From Bacillus sp. V3-13 (GTDB lineage Bacteria > Bacillota > Bacilli > Bacillales > Cytobacillaceae), in the NCBI RefSeq assembly GCF_002860165.1, contig NZ_PGUZ01000059.1:16505-80504 (forward strand): DNA of 64,000 bases, in the 5' to 3' direction. The notes beneath the pieces are model-generated. The model searched no databases. It had not been told where the DNA came from and saw nothing but the letters and a program-made list of their open reading frames with translations. Each line of letters starts with the position of its first letter. Within the stretch, counting starts at the first letter, position 1. Position numbers and translations under genes: made by a program. Of the stretch, positions 41,811-50,003 are shown one piece after another.

Positions 41811-43274
41811 ATGGGAACTCCAAAAACCAGAGGAGAATTAGAGGTAGCGAAATCGCAGCGAAAGCTGTCAAATAATATTCCTAAAATCGGAGTTCTGTTC
41901 TTGGGAGCCGCCATCATGCTGGCAGTGTATTTGATTTTGCCAACCGGGTTCACGCAACCGGCGAGAATGATGATCGCTTTTTTGGCCATCAGTGTCTTTT
42001 ATTGGACTTTTGAACCGATACCTCTGGGATTGACAGCTCTACTAATGATTGTCCTTATGGTTGTTTCAGGAGTGGTCGATACGAATGTTGTTTTTAGTGG
42101 ATTTTCCTCACCGGCTATTTTCCTGATTATAGCAGGAATGATGCTGGCAAAAGGGGTCAATGATACTCCCCTAGCAAGGAGGGCTGCCTATTGGTTTTTA
42201 GCACGATGGGGCGGGAGTGCAAAAGGTCTCTTGGCCAGCATTCTCGTGATTCCGCAAATCCAGGCATTCTTCATTCCTGCTGCAGCCGTCCGAACGACGC
42301 TGCTTCTCCCGGTCGCTTTCATGTCCCTCGAAACAATTGGGGACAGGGCAAAGGGAAATTTGACCAAAATGGTCCTTCTTGCAGTTGCATTTGGTGGCAC
42401 GATTAGCGGGACGGCTGTCATGACAGCGGCCATTGGCAACATCCTGACGGTGGAAATGCTAAAAGAGATTCTGGGTATTAAGATCACTTATATTCAATGG
42501 CTCATGTATACGTTTCCGGTCTGGATGATCTTGATTCCGCTTGCCTGGTTTATATTGCTCCACAGCTTTCCGTTGACAGAAAAGGAGAAAAATTTTCCGC
42601 ATGTAAAAAAAGAGATTAATAGAAAGCTTTCAAGCCTGGGAAAAATGGCTGGAAAAGAAAAGAGATGCTTTTCAATATTGGTGCTCATTGTTGGCCTCTG
42701 GTTTACTGAACCGCTTCATGGTATGCATTCAAGCATCCCGGCTTTGATTGGGGTTGTGTTAATGGCAATGCCCGGTATCGGCTGCACGACTTGGTCAAAT
42801 TTAGTTAAAATCAACTTTGATACGATTCTCTTGCTTGGTGTTACGTTGTCACTGGGATATGCATTCAACTCGTCAGGCGCACCTGACTTGGTGGGAGAAA
42901 GCCTTAGCACCGGCTGGATCATTGATCTCCTGAGTTCACCGCTCTTGGCGGTCGTCGCGGTGCTGATCATTACACATATCCTTCATCTTGCTGTTGCGAA
43001 TGTCTCTACAGCTGTGGTTACGCTGATTCCGATTTTTATTGGATTGGCAGGCGAATCAGGGGCTGACCCTGCGCTCATCTGTGTGACCGCTTCGCTCGCA
43101 TGCCTGCACGGATACATCCTTGTTGTGGAATCAACACCAAACATCATTGTTTACAGTACAGGTCAGATTCAACAGAAGGAGTTTTTAATCCCCGGTTTAA
43201 TCATGACCGGCCTGATGATTGCTGTTACCATCATCGTAGCTATCACTTGGTGGAATTGGATTGGTTTTATGTAG
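41811..43274 (+). CDS. DASS (SLC13) family dicarboxylate:sodium symporter
   Basis: A 487-residue membrane carrier with 11 or more hydrophobic segments. 'FEPIPLGLTALLMIVLMVVS', 'VFSGFSSPAIFLIIAGMMLA', 'FIPAAAVRTTLLLPVAFMSL' and 'GGTISGTAVMTAAIGNILTV' are typical of the divalent anion:Na+ symporters (CitT/SdcS type), and 'HLAVANVSTAVVTLIPIFIG' is the second re-entrant region. It would import succinate-like dicarboxylates for the pathway encoded around it. ATG 41811 is chosen because AAAGAAGGA lies six bases before it; the in-frame extension to 41727 overlaps the PrpD gene. Confidence 0.88.
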   Translation: MGTPKTRGELEVAKSQRKLSNNIPKIGVLFLGAAIMLAVYLILPTGFTQPARMMIAFLAISVFYWTFEPIPLGLTALLMIVLMVVSGVVDTNVVFSGFSSPAIFLIIAGMMLAKGVNDTPLARRAAYWFLARWGGSAKGLLASILVIPQIQAFFIPAAAVRTTLLLPVAFMSLETIGDRAKGNLTKMVLLAVAFGGTISGTAVMTAAIGNILTVEMLKEILGIKITYIQWLMYTFPVWMILIPLAWFILLHSFPLTEKEKNFPHVKKEINRKLSSLGKMAGKEKRCFSILVLIVGLWFTEPLHGMHSSIPALIGVVLMAMPGIGCTTWSNLVKINFDTILLLGVTLSLGYAFNSSGAPDLVGESLSTGWIIDLLSSPLLAVVAVLIITHILHLAVANVSTAVVTLIPIFIGLAGESGADPALICVTASLACLHGYILVVESTPNIIVYSTGQIQQKEFLIPGLIMTGLMIAVTIIVAITWWNWIGFM

Positions 43275-43291
43275 AATTATTCAGAATATTA

Positions 43292-43322
43292 TAGACAATG
43301 CACTTTGGATATTGTATCCTGA
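43292..43322 (+). promoter_or_regulatory. Promoter with GntR-type operator upstream of the second SRMPVRE regulator
   Basis: TAGACA (43292-43297) and TATCCT (43315-43320) are 17 bases apart, the same layout as at 25955-25983. GGATATTGTATCC (43308-43320) is a perfect short palindrome, and ATTGTATCC matches the first nine bases of the shared box. Confidence 0.45.
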
Positions 43323-43356
43323 AAATAAAAACAGCAAAATGAAAGGTCGGCAAGTC

Positions 43357-44022
43357 ATGACAGCAAACCAGGTATTACGCATAGAAAATAAAGATACGCT
43401 CCATTTAAAAGTATGCAATGTGATCCGGGAAGCAATTATTAGAGGAGATTTTAAGCCAGGTGAAAGGCTGAAACAATCTGATCTCGCTGATAAGCTCGGC
43501 GTAAGCCGGATGCCGGTACGGGAAGCATTGCAGAAGCTGGAAAGTGAAGGACTGATTATCATCGAACCCCATAAAGGTGCGATTGTTAAATCTATCTCTA
43601 TAAATGACATCGAGGAAATATACAGCTTAAGGGCTGAGCTTGAAAAATTGGCGGTTTATAAAAGTATTGATCTTTTAACAGAAGAGGACATCCATCAATT
43701 GACTATTTTAGTAGACAGGATGGAAACAGCAGAGGATGTTGACTCTTTTGTCAGTGATAACATCGAATTTCACAAGCTGCTGGTCAGGCGCTGTAAATGG
43801 GAACGCCTCAACGGTTTTATCAGCAACCTCTGGAATGGGTTCCCGCAACAGACCCCCCATGTGTTAAGCGGCCAGGCTGAGGCGTCCAACGTTGAACATA
43901 GGGAAATCCTGAATGCGATCAAAGCCGGGTATAAGGAAACAGCTGCAAACCTTGTTTCTGAGCATATCCGCCGTACCGGGGAAACACTGATCAAAAGCTT
44001 GAAAAAAGAGGGCCAGAAATGA
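43357..44022 (+). CDS. GntR-family regulator, FCD subfamily
   Basis: A 221-residue FCD regulator, paralogue of the one at 38796. The winged helix has 'LADKLGVSRMPVREALQKLE'; the effector domain has 'DIEEIYSLRAELEKLAVYKS' and 'DNIEFHKLLVRRCKWERL'. I place the start at ATG 43357, with AAAGGTCGG upstream; longer in-frame starts at 43261 and 43339 lack ribosome binding sites and the first lies in the carrier gene. A terminator hairpin overlaps its stop codon. It likely controls itself and the ligase-Sdh-fumarase operon that follows. Confidence 0.88.
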   Translation: MTANQVLRIENKDTLHLKVCNVIREAIIRGDFKPGERLKQSDLADKLGVSRMPVREALQKLESEGLIIIEPHKGAIVKSISINDIEEIYSLRAELEKLAVYKSIDLLTEEDIHQLTILVDRMETAEDVDSFVSDNIEFHKLLVRRCKWERLNGFISNLWNGFPQQTPHVLSGQAEASNVEHREILNAIKAGYKETAANLVSEHIRRTGETLIKSLKKEGQK

Positions 44023-44036
44023 CCGCCCTCTTTTAA
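44004..44036 (+). terminator. Terminator overlapping the 3' end of the GntR gene
   Basis: AAAAGAGGGC (44004-44013) pairs with GCCCTCTTTT (44025-44034). The GntR stop codon TGA at 44020-44022 lies in the loop. It separates the regulator transcript from the following operon, which has its own operator at 44045. Confidence 0.75.
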
Positions 44037-44044
44037 AAAATAAA

Positions 44045-44056
44045 ATTGTATCCAAT
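44045..44056 (+). promoter_or_regulatory. GntR-type operator upstream of the CoA-ligase-Sdh-fumarase operon
   Basis: An exact ATTGTATCCAAT, followed by ATCCAT, nine bases after the terminator and close to the AGGAGG of the next gene. The arrangement copies that at 39458. Confidence 0.55.
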
Positions 44057-44077
44057 ATCCATTTAGGAGGCGGGAAG

Positions 44078-45277
44078 ATGGGAAGAATGCTTGAAAACGC
44101 CAGTAAAACACTTTTAAAAGAAAACGGGGTTCCAGTTCCTGAACATTTGGTCGTCTCTTCTCCAGAGGAGATACAAGAAGAATTCACAATGAAACCGGTT
44201 GTTTTAAAGGCTCTGGTACCTGTTGGCAAAAGGGGCAAAGCCGGTGCAATTATGTTTGCGGATACAGTTGAAGATGCGAAGGAGAAAGCAGCACAGCTGT
44301 TTGAGATGACTGTACGGAATTATCCGGTCGACCAGGTACTGGTTGAAGAAAAAATCCAGATTGACGAAGAATGGTATGTCTCGATTACAATCGATAAACA
44401 GAAGCAAATGCCCGTGATTATCGCTACAACTGCAGGCGGCGTTGAAGTCGAGGAACTGGTAAAAGAAGCCCCTGATAAAGTTACCATCTTCCATGTGGAC
44501 CCATACTCTCCTCTCCATCCTTTTCAGGCAAAAGAAATTTGGAGCAGGCTTGGGGTAAAAGGAAAACCGCTTATCAAAGCAGCTTCAGTATTGTGCAATC
44601 TTTATGACGTGTTCATGAAATATGATTGTTATATCCTCGAGATTAATCCCCTTGTACTGACAGTCGATGAAAATGTGATGGCTGCAGCTTCGGTCATGGG
44701 CGTCGATGACGCAGCCCTCTACCGCCAGCCGGCACTTGAAGGGAAAGTAGAGTCCGGAAGTGAACGTGCTTGGAGACCGCTCACAGTACTTGAAAAGGAG
44801 ATGATTAAGGTGAACGACGCCGATTACCGGGGCACGGCAAGGTATACCGAGATGGAGGGCGGAGATATCGGCTTTATGTGCGGAGGTGGCGGCGGCAGCT
44901 TATTAAGCTTCGATGCACTGAAAATCCTTGGTGCAACACCAGCAAACTACACGGAAACAGGGGGCAACCCTTCTGAAGAAAAAGTATATGGTTTGACGAA
45001 AGGGATTTTATCCAAAGAAGGAGTCAAAGGGTTGTTTGTCGCCCACAACATTACAAATAATACCCAAATCGATGTGATGGCACGGGGAATTGTCAGGGCT
45101 GTTGAGGAACTTGGGCTCAACCCGGATACATTCCCAATTGTCGTCCGCGAGGCAGGAGTAAATGATGAGGAAGGTAAAAGAATTTTCCTTAATGCAGGCA
45201 TCACCTACTTCGGTGAAGAGCGCACGATTGAAGAAGCCGCAGCCGAAATGGTCAGCAAAATGAAAGGGGTTAGTTAA
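44078..45277 (+). CDS. Succinyl/malyl-CoA ligase beta subunit family (ATP-grasp)
   Basis: A 399-residue SucC/MtkA-like subunit. The N-terminal ATP-grasp part has 'LLKENGVPVPEHLVVSSPEE', 'VVLKALVPVGKRGKAGAIMF' and 'DQVLVEEKIQIDEEWYVSIT'; 'CYILEINPLVLTVD' carries the metal-binding acid and Asn. The C-terminal flavodoxin-like domain has 'DIGFMCGGGGGSLLSFDALK' and 'PANYTETGGNPSEEKVYGLT'. In SucC the glycine-rich segment is 'CMVNGAGLAM', so this is a divergent member. It would activate a free dicarboxylic acid with ATP and CoA. Context suggests malate or (S)-citramalate rather than succinate. Its stop codon abuts the alpha-subunit start. Confidence 0.82.
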   Translation: MGRMLENASKTLLKENGVPVPEHLVVSSPEEIQEEFTMKPVVLKALVPVGKRGKAGAIMFADTVEDAKEKAAQLFEMTVRNYPVDQVLVEEKIQIDEEWYVSITIDKQKQMPVIIATTAGGVEVEELVKEAPDKVTIFHVDPYSPLHPFQAKEIWSRLGVKGKPLIKAASVLCNLYDVFMKYDCYILEINPLVLTVDENVMAAASVMGVDDAALYRQPALEGKVESGSERAWRPLTVLEKEMIKVNDADYRGTARYTEMEGGDIGFMCGGGGGSLLSFDALKILGATPANYTETGGNPSEEKVYGLTKGILSKEGVKGLFVAHNITNNTQIDVMARGIVRAVEELGLNPDTFPIVVREAGVNDEEGKRIFLNAGITYFGEERTIEEAAAEMVSKMKGVS

Positions 45278-46195
45278 ATGGCTATTTTAATCGATCAGCA
45301 TACTAGAATAGCAGTCCAGGGAATAACCGGACGCGAAGCCTCCATGATTGTAAATCATACCCTCTCGTATGGTACGAAGATTTATGCTGGAATCACCCCG
45401 GGAAAAGGCGGCCAAAATGTCCATGGTGTACCGGTGTATGACACGATGTCAGAGGCAAAAACAGCCCATGGCATCAATGCCAGCCTTGTGGTTGTACCAC
45501 CGGCCTTTGCCCTTGATGCTGTCCTTGAGGCGCTGGCACACGGGATTAAGCTGATAGTCGTCACAACCGAAAACATCCCCCAATTAGACGTAATTAAAAT
45601 GCTCCATTCGGCAAAAAAAGAAAACGCTTTAATTATTGGGCCAAACACAGTCGGGATGATTAATCCGAAGGACAGAATCAAAATGGGCTCAATTGGCGGA
45701 GACCGCCCTGATCGCTGCTTTGTACCTGGCAATGTCGGCGTCATTTCCAGGAGCGGAGGCATGACAGCTGAGACGGCCTGGATGATCAAACGAGCCGGCT
45801 TCGGGGTGACAACCAGCATCGGGATCGGCGGAGATAGCCTAATTGGAACGACCATTAAAGATTTGCTCGCCCTTTTTGAACAAGATGAAGAAACAGAAGC
45901 AGTCGTAACTTTCTCGGAGCCTGGTACGACATTTGAAGAAGATGCCGCCCATTTCTTAAAGCAAGGAGGATTTACGAAGCCGCTCATCTCATTTGTTGCC
46001 GGGAAGTTTACTGAGTTACTGCCGGAAGGAACAGTCTTTGGCCATGCAGGTGCAATGATTTCCGGCGATGCGGGTCGCCCATCAAAGAAAATGGAAGCGT
46101 TACGGGAGGCCGGGGCCCATGTGGTAGAGCTCTATGATGACATCATACATATGTTGCAAAAGGTACTCGGCGCAAAAGTGGGGGAAGCAAAATGA
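45278..46195 (+). CDS. Succinyl/malyl-CoA ligase alpha subunit family (SucD/MtkB type)
   Basis: A 305-residue SucD-like subunit. 'RIAVQGITGREASMIVNHTL' and 'YAGITPGKGGQNVHGVPVYD' form the CoA-binding domain, 'GPNTVGMINPKDRIKMGSIG' and 'GVISRSGGMTAETAWMIKRA' follow, and the phospho-His lies in 'VFGHAGAMISGDAGRPSKKM' near residue 255. SucD normally has 'CPGIITPGECKIGIMP' where this has 'GPNTVGMINPKDRIKMGSIG', so it is a variant. The gene starts directly after the beta-subunit stop and ends in an ATGA overlap with the next gene. Confidence 0.87.
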   Translation: MAILIDQHTRIAVQGITGREASMIVNHTLSYGTKIYAGITPGKGGQNVHGVPVYDTMSEAKTAHGINASLVVVPPAFALDAVLEALAHGIKLIVVTTENIPQLDVIKMLHSAKKENALIIGPNTVGMINPKDRIKMGSIGGDRPDRCFVPGNVGVISRSGGMTAETAWMIKRAGFGVTTSIGIGGDSLIGTTIKDLLALFEQDEETEAVVTFSEPGTTFEEDAAHFLKQGGFTKPLISFVAGKFTELLPEGTVFGHAGAMISGDAGRPSKKMEALREAGAHVVELYDDIIHMLQKVLGAKVGEAK

Positions 46196-47556
46196 CACTT
46201 TCGAAAGCATTAGCGGAATATGTCTGCCGGATAAGGTATGAAGATTTGCCAAAGGAAGTGGTCGAGTTCACGAAACTTTGCATACTTGACTGGTATGGCT
46301 CGGCGATTGCGGGAAGCGGCTTAAAGCCAATTCAATCCATCAAGGAGCTTGTCGAAGAATGGGGAGGAACCGGGCAGGCAAGCATGGTCACCGGAGGCAA
46401 ATCGTCAATCGGAAATGCCATTCTCGTCAATGCCGCTTCCAGCCATATCGTTGAACTTGATGATATTCATAAATCATCGATTATCCATGCGGGGACCGTT
46501 GTCATTCCTGCTGCCGTCGCTGTTGCGGAAGCCTATAACTTAAGCGGGAAAGATTTGATTACGGCAGTAGTTGCCGGCTATGAGGTATGTTACCGGATAG
46601 GTGAAGCTGTTTCACCTTCACATTACTATTACTTTCATAATACCGCGACATGCGGGACATTCGGCTCAGCAGCCGCAGTCGCAAAACTCTTGAACCTGGA
46701 TGTTGAACAAACTGTCCATGCCCTTGGCAACGCCGGGACACAGGCTGCAGGACTATGGGAATTTATTGAGGACGGAGCAAATACAAAGCAGCTGCATACG
46801 GCAAAAGCCGCATTCAATGGCACACTTGCGGCGCTCCTCGCCAGAAAGGATTTTACAGCCGCCAGTCAGATCCTTGAAGGAAGACGGGGATTTTTCAAAG
46901 CAATGGCGGAATCAAGTGACCCTGCGAAAATTACCATGAACCTTGGTAAAGAGTATAAAATCACTGAAAATAGTTTCAAAATTCATGCTTCTTGCCGCCA
47001 CACACATCCAGCAATTGACTGTATCCTCGACATCATGAAGAACAAAAATGTCAATTACAAACAAATTCAAAGCATCGTGATCAGAACATACCAAACTGTT
47101 TTAAATATTACGGATAAGCCGAATCCGGATTCTGTATATGCGGCCAAATTCTCAAGCCAGTTCTGCGCTGCATTGGCGGTAAAGAATGGCTCCGCATCGC
47201 TTTCCGATTTTAACGAGGAACAGCTAGCTTCGAAGGAATTGAACGAACTCACGAAAAAAGTTAGTGTTACGGTTGATGATTATTACGAATCCTCCTACCC
47301 GGAAAAATGGGGGGCGAAGGTTGAAATTACAACGTTGAATGGAGAAGTATATTCACAGAATACCGATTATCCGAAAGGAGACCCTGAAAAAATGGCCAGC
47401 AAAGAGGAGTTGGTAGAAAAGTTCATTTCGATGACAGCCGGCAAAATTGAAAAGGTTGAAACAGAAATCAAGGCGATTTTTGGCCTGGATAAAATAAATG
47501 TAAGGGAATGGCTGTCACAAGAAGCGAGGGAAGAATTATGCAACCCAATTCAGTAA
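46192..47556 (+). CDS. MmgE/PrpD family protein, second copy
   Basis: A 454-residue MmgE/PrpD protein with 'CILDWYGSAIAGSGLKPIQS', 'VNAASSHIVELDDIHKSSII', 'HAGTVVIPAAVAVAEAYNLS', 'VVAGYEVCYRIGEAVSPSHY', 'TATCGTFGSAAAVAKLLNLD' and 'KQLHTAKAAFNGTLAALLAR'. It shares the family layout with the protein at 40415 but is only moderately similar, so the two may do different steps or form a heteromer. It lies inside the ligase-Sdh operon, overlapping the ligase alpha gene by four bases and the SdhC start by 19 bases. Confidence 0.87.
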   Translation: MTLSKALAEYVCRIRYEDLPKEVVEFTKLCILDWYGSAIAGSGLKPIQSIKELVEEWGGTGQASMVTGGKSSIGNAILVNAASSHIVELDDIHKSSIIHAGTVVIPAAVAVAEAYNLSGKDLITAVVAGYEVCYRIGEAVSPSHYYYFHNTATCGTFGSAAAVAKLLNLDVEQTVHALGNAGTQAAGLWEFIEDGANTKQLHTAKAAFNGTLAALLARKDFTAASQILEGRRGFFKAMAESSDPAKITMNLGKEYKITENSFKIHASCRHTHPAIDCILDIMKNKNVNYKQIQSIVIRTYQTVLNITDKPNPDSVYAAKFSSQFCAALAVKNGSASLSDFNEEQLASKELNELTKKVSVTVDDYYESSYPEKWGAKVEITTLNGEVYSQNTDYPKGDPEKMASKEELVEKFISMTAGKIEKVETEIKAIFGLDKINVREWLSQEAREELCNPIQ

Positions 47557-48188
47557 GCGCGGCTTCCTATTCAGCAGCCACCAGAAACAAACGTTTCGTC
47601 CTGTCAAGGCTCCACTCTTTGGCAGGGCTCCTGCCCCTGGGCATCTTTTTGGTCGAGCATCTTCTGTCAAACGCCCTGGCAGTATTCGGTGCGGAAAGAT
47701 ACAACGAACATATTCAGATGCTCCAGGGAATTCCGTTCCTGCCGCTTATCGAGATATTCTTTATTGCCCTTCCGCTGGTATTTCACGCAGTCTATGGAAT
47801 CTACCTATCTTTTATGTCAAAACCAAATGCCCATATCTACAAGCATCAGCGTAACCTGGCTTTTCTTCTCCAGCGGGTTACCGGTGTGGTTACTCTTATT
47901 TTTGTTTCGTTTCATGTATGGTCTTTCCGGCTTGGACCGCTATTCACCGGTACAGAGGTTAACCATCAGCTCGTGAGCGGACATCTGGCTAATCCATTGA
48001 TTTTTATCTTTTATTTGGCTGGCGTACTGAGCGCTATCTTCCATTTTACTAACGGAATATCGACCGGTTTAATTACATGGGGCATCACAGTCGGATCGCA
48101 TTCACAGAAAGTCGCCCAAAAGATTTGCCTTGGTTTGTTTATCCTGTTCGGGGGGATAGGGGTAGCAAGCCTCGTATCATTTATTTAA
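47538..48188 (+). CDS. sdhC: Succinate dehydrogenase cytochrome b558 subunit (Bacillus SdhC type), paralogue
   Basis: A 216-residue membrane anchor with five hydrophobic segments. Four His in 'FLVEHLLSNALAVFG', 'LVFHAVYGIYLSF', 'FVSFHVWSFRL' and 'AIFHFTNGISTGLITWGITV' match the haem ligands of the di-haem B. subtilis SdhC. It anchors SdhA and SdhB and passes electrons to menaquinone. ATG 47538 follows GAGGGAAG; the earlier ATG at 47508 lies further inside the PrpD gene. The context is catabolic rather than TCA-cycle, so this may be a second set specialised for another succinate derivative. Confidence 0.87.
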   Translation: MQPNSVSAASYSAATRNKRFVLSRLHSLAGLLPLGIFLVEHLLSNALAVFGAERYNEHIQMLQGIPFLPLIEIFFIALPLVFHAVYGIYLSFMSKPNAHIYKHQRNLAFLLQRVTGVVTLIFVSFHVWSFRLGPLFTGTEVNHQLVSGHLANPLIFIFYLAGVLSAIFHFTNGISTGLITWGITVGSHSQKVAQKICLGLFILFGGIGVASLVSFI

Positions 48189-48204
48189 AAGGGGGCAACC
48201 AGCT

Positions 48205-49986
48205 TTGAGCAGCCAGGAAATTATTGTCGTCGGCGGAGGCCTTGCGGGCCTAATGGCCACGATTAAAATAGCTGAAGCAAAAAAGAAGGTTAAATTATTT
48301 TCCCTCGTACCAGTCCGCCGTTCCCATTCGGTTTGCGCGCAAGGCGGCATTAACGGCGCTGTCAATACGAAAGGTGAGGGAGACTCGGTTTGGGAGCATT
48401 TTGATGACACCATTTACGGCGGAGATTTCCTTGCGAACCAGCCGCCAGTAAAAGCGATGTGCGAAGCGGCACCTGATATCATTTATCTTCTTGCGCGGAT
48501 GGGTGTCCAATTCAACCGTACAGAGGAAGGGCATATAGATTTTCGGAGACTGGGAGGGGCTAAATACTCAAGGACTGCATTTGCCGGTTCTACAACCGGA
48601 CAGCAAATCCTCTATGCTCTTGATGAGCAGGTAAGGAAATACGAAACTGATGGCGTTGTTGAAAAATTTGAATACTGGGAACTTTTATCAATTATTAAGG
48701 ATGACAACGGAGCCTGCCGGGGCATTACAGCCCAAGATTTAAAAACGATGGAAATCCATGCTTTCCCTGCCGACGCCGTAATCCTTGCTACCGGCGGAAT
48801 CGGCAATATCTTCAGGAAAAGTACCAATTCGATCATCAATACAGGCAGTGCCCATAGCATTGCTTATCAGCAAGGGGCAAAGTATGCGAATGGAGAATTT
48901 ATCCAAATTCACCCGACAGCCATCCCTGGAGATGACAAGCTTCGCCTGATGTCCGAATCGGCACGTGGTGAGGGAGGAAGGGTCTGGGTTTATAAGGACG
49001 GAAAGCCCTGGTATTTCCTTGAAGAAAAATACCCAGCTTACGGCAATCTTGTTCCGAGGGATATTGCAACAAGGGAAATATTCCATGTATGTGTTGACTT
49101 AAAGCTAGGCATAAACGGGGAAAACATGGTCTATCTCGATCTTTCACATCTTCCAGCGCAGCTGCTCCAGCGCAAGCTTGGCGGAATCTTGGATATTTAC
49201 GAAAAGTTTGCTGGAGAGGACCCACGCAAGCTGCCGATGAAGATTTTCCCGGCGATGCACTATTCAATGGGCGGACTGTGGGTTGATTATGACCAGATGA
49301 CCAACATTCCCGGATTGTTTGCCTGCGGAGAGTGCGAGTATCAGTACCACGGGGCAAACAGGCTGGGTGCGAATTCACTCGTTTCAGCAATTTTTGGAGG
49401 AATGGTCGCCGGACCAAATGCCGTAAAATACGTTAATGGACTGGAAAAAGCTACTGACAGCTTGTTTCCTGGCATTTTTGACAATGAGCTTAAGAAGCAA
49501 CAGGCAGAGAACGAACGAATTTATAAGCTGGATGGATATGAAAACCCATACCAGCTGCATGTGGAAATGAGTGATTTGATGGTCGATAATGTTACGGTTG
49601 TACGCTACAATGACCGGCTCCAAAAAACCGACGAAAAGCTGCAGGAAATCGAAGAACGGATGGCAAACATCGGTATAGATGACCAAAGCCGTTGGCAAAA
49701 CAAGACAGTTCCATTTGTCCGCCAACTAAAAAATATGCTTGCACTTGCGCGGGTGATTACAGTTGGGGCTCTAAACCGCAACGAAAGCAGGGGTGCCCAT
49801 TATAAGCCTGAGTATCCGGACCGGGATGATGAAAACTGGCTCAAAACGACGATTGCCACCTATACACCAATGGGTCCGAACCTTTCTTATGAGCAGGTGG
49901 ACGTCCAGTATATTGCGCCGAGACAAAGACGCTATGATATTGTGACATCCAGCAAGGATGAGCCAAAAGAAACAACAACAGTATAG
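48205..49986 (+). CDS. sdhA: Succinate dehydrogenase / fumarate reductase flavoprotein subunit, paralogue
   Basis: A 593-residue flavoprotein. 'IIVVGGGLAGLMATIKIAEA' binds FAD; 'RRSHSVCAQGGINGAVNTKG' holds the His that links FAD covalently. Active-site residues remain: His in 'IQIHPTAIPGDDK', Arg in 'SESARGEGGRVW', His in 'PAMHYSMGGLWVDYD' and Arg in 'NRLGANSLVSAIFGG'. Compared with B. subtilis SdhA as I remember it, 'GTQHHRTAYAG' is 'GAKYSRTAFAG' here and 'HGGNRLG' is 'HGANRLG', changes close to the flavin and substrate. It oxidises succinate or an alkylsuccinate to the trans-enoic acid. TTG start after AAAGGGGG. Confidence 0.88.
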   Translation: MSSQEIIVVGGGLAGLMATIKIAEAKKKVKLFSLVPVRRSHSVCAQGGINGAVNTKGEGDSVWEHFDDTIYGGDFLANQPPVKAMCEAAPDIIYLLARMGVQFNRTEEGHIDFRRLGGAKYSRTAFAGSTTGQQILYALDEQVRKYETDGVVEKFEYWELLSIIKDDNGACRGITAQDLKTMEIHAFPADAVILATGGIGNIFRKSTNSIINTGSAHSIAYQQGAKYANGEFIQIHPTAIPGDDKLRLMSESARGEGGRVWVYKDGKPWYFLEEKYPAYGNLVPRDIATREIFHVCVDLKLGINGENMVYLDLSHLPAQLLQRKLGGILDIYEKFAGEDPRKLPMKIFPAMHYSMGGLWVDYDQMTNIPGLFACGECEYQYHGANRLGANSLVSAIFGGMVAGPNAVKYVNGLEKATDSLFPGIFDNELKKQQAENERIYKLDGYENPYQLHVEMSDLMVDNVTVVRYNDRLQKTDEKLQEIEERMANIGIDDQSRWQNKTVPFVRQLKNMLALARVITVGALNRNESRGAHYKPEYPDRDDENWLKTTIATYTPMGPNLSYEQVDVQYIAPRQRRYDIVTSSKDEPKETTTV

Positions 49987-50003
49987 AAGGAAGGAGGGTG
50001 AAC

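Noticed and set aside
44078..46195. Housekeeping succinyl-CoA synthetase SucCD
   Set aside because: The glycine-rich and CoA-binding segments differ from typical SucC and SucD, and the operon also holds PrpD, Sdh and fumarase genes under a local regulator. A malate or citramalate ligase is more plausible, though succinate activity is not excluded.
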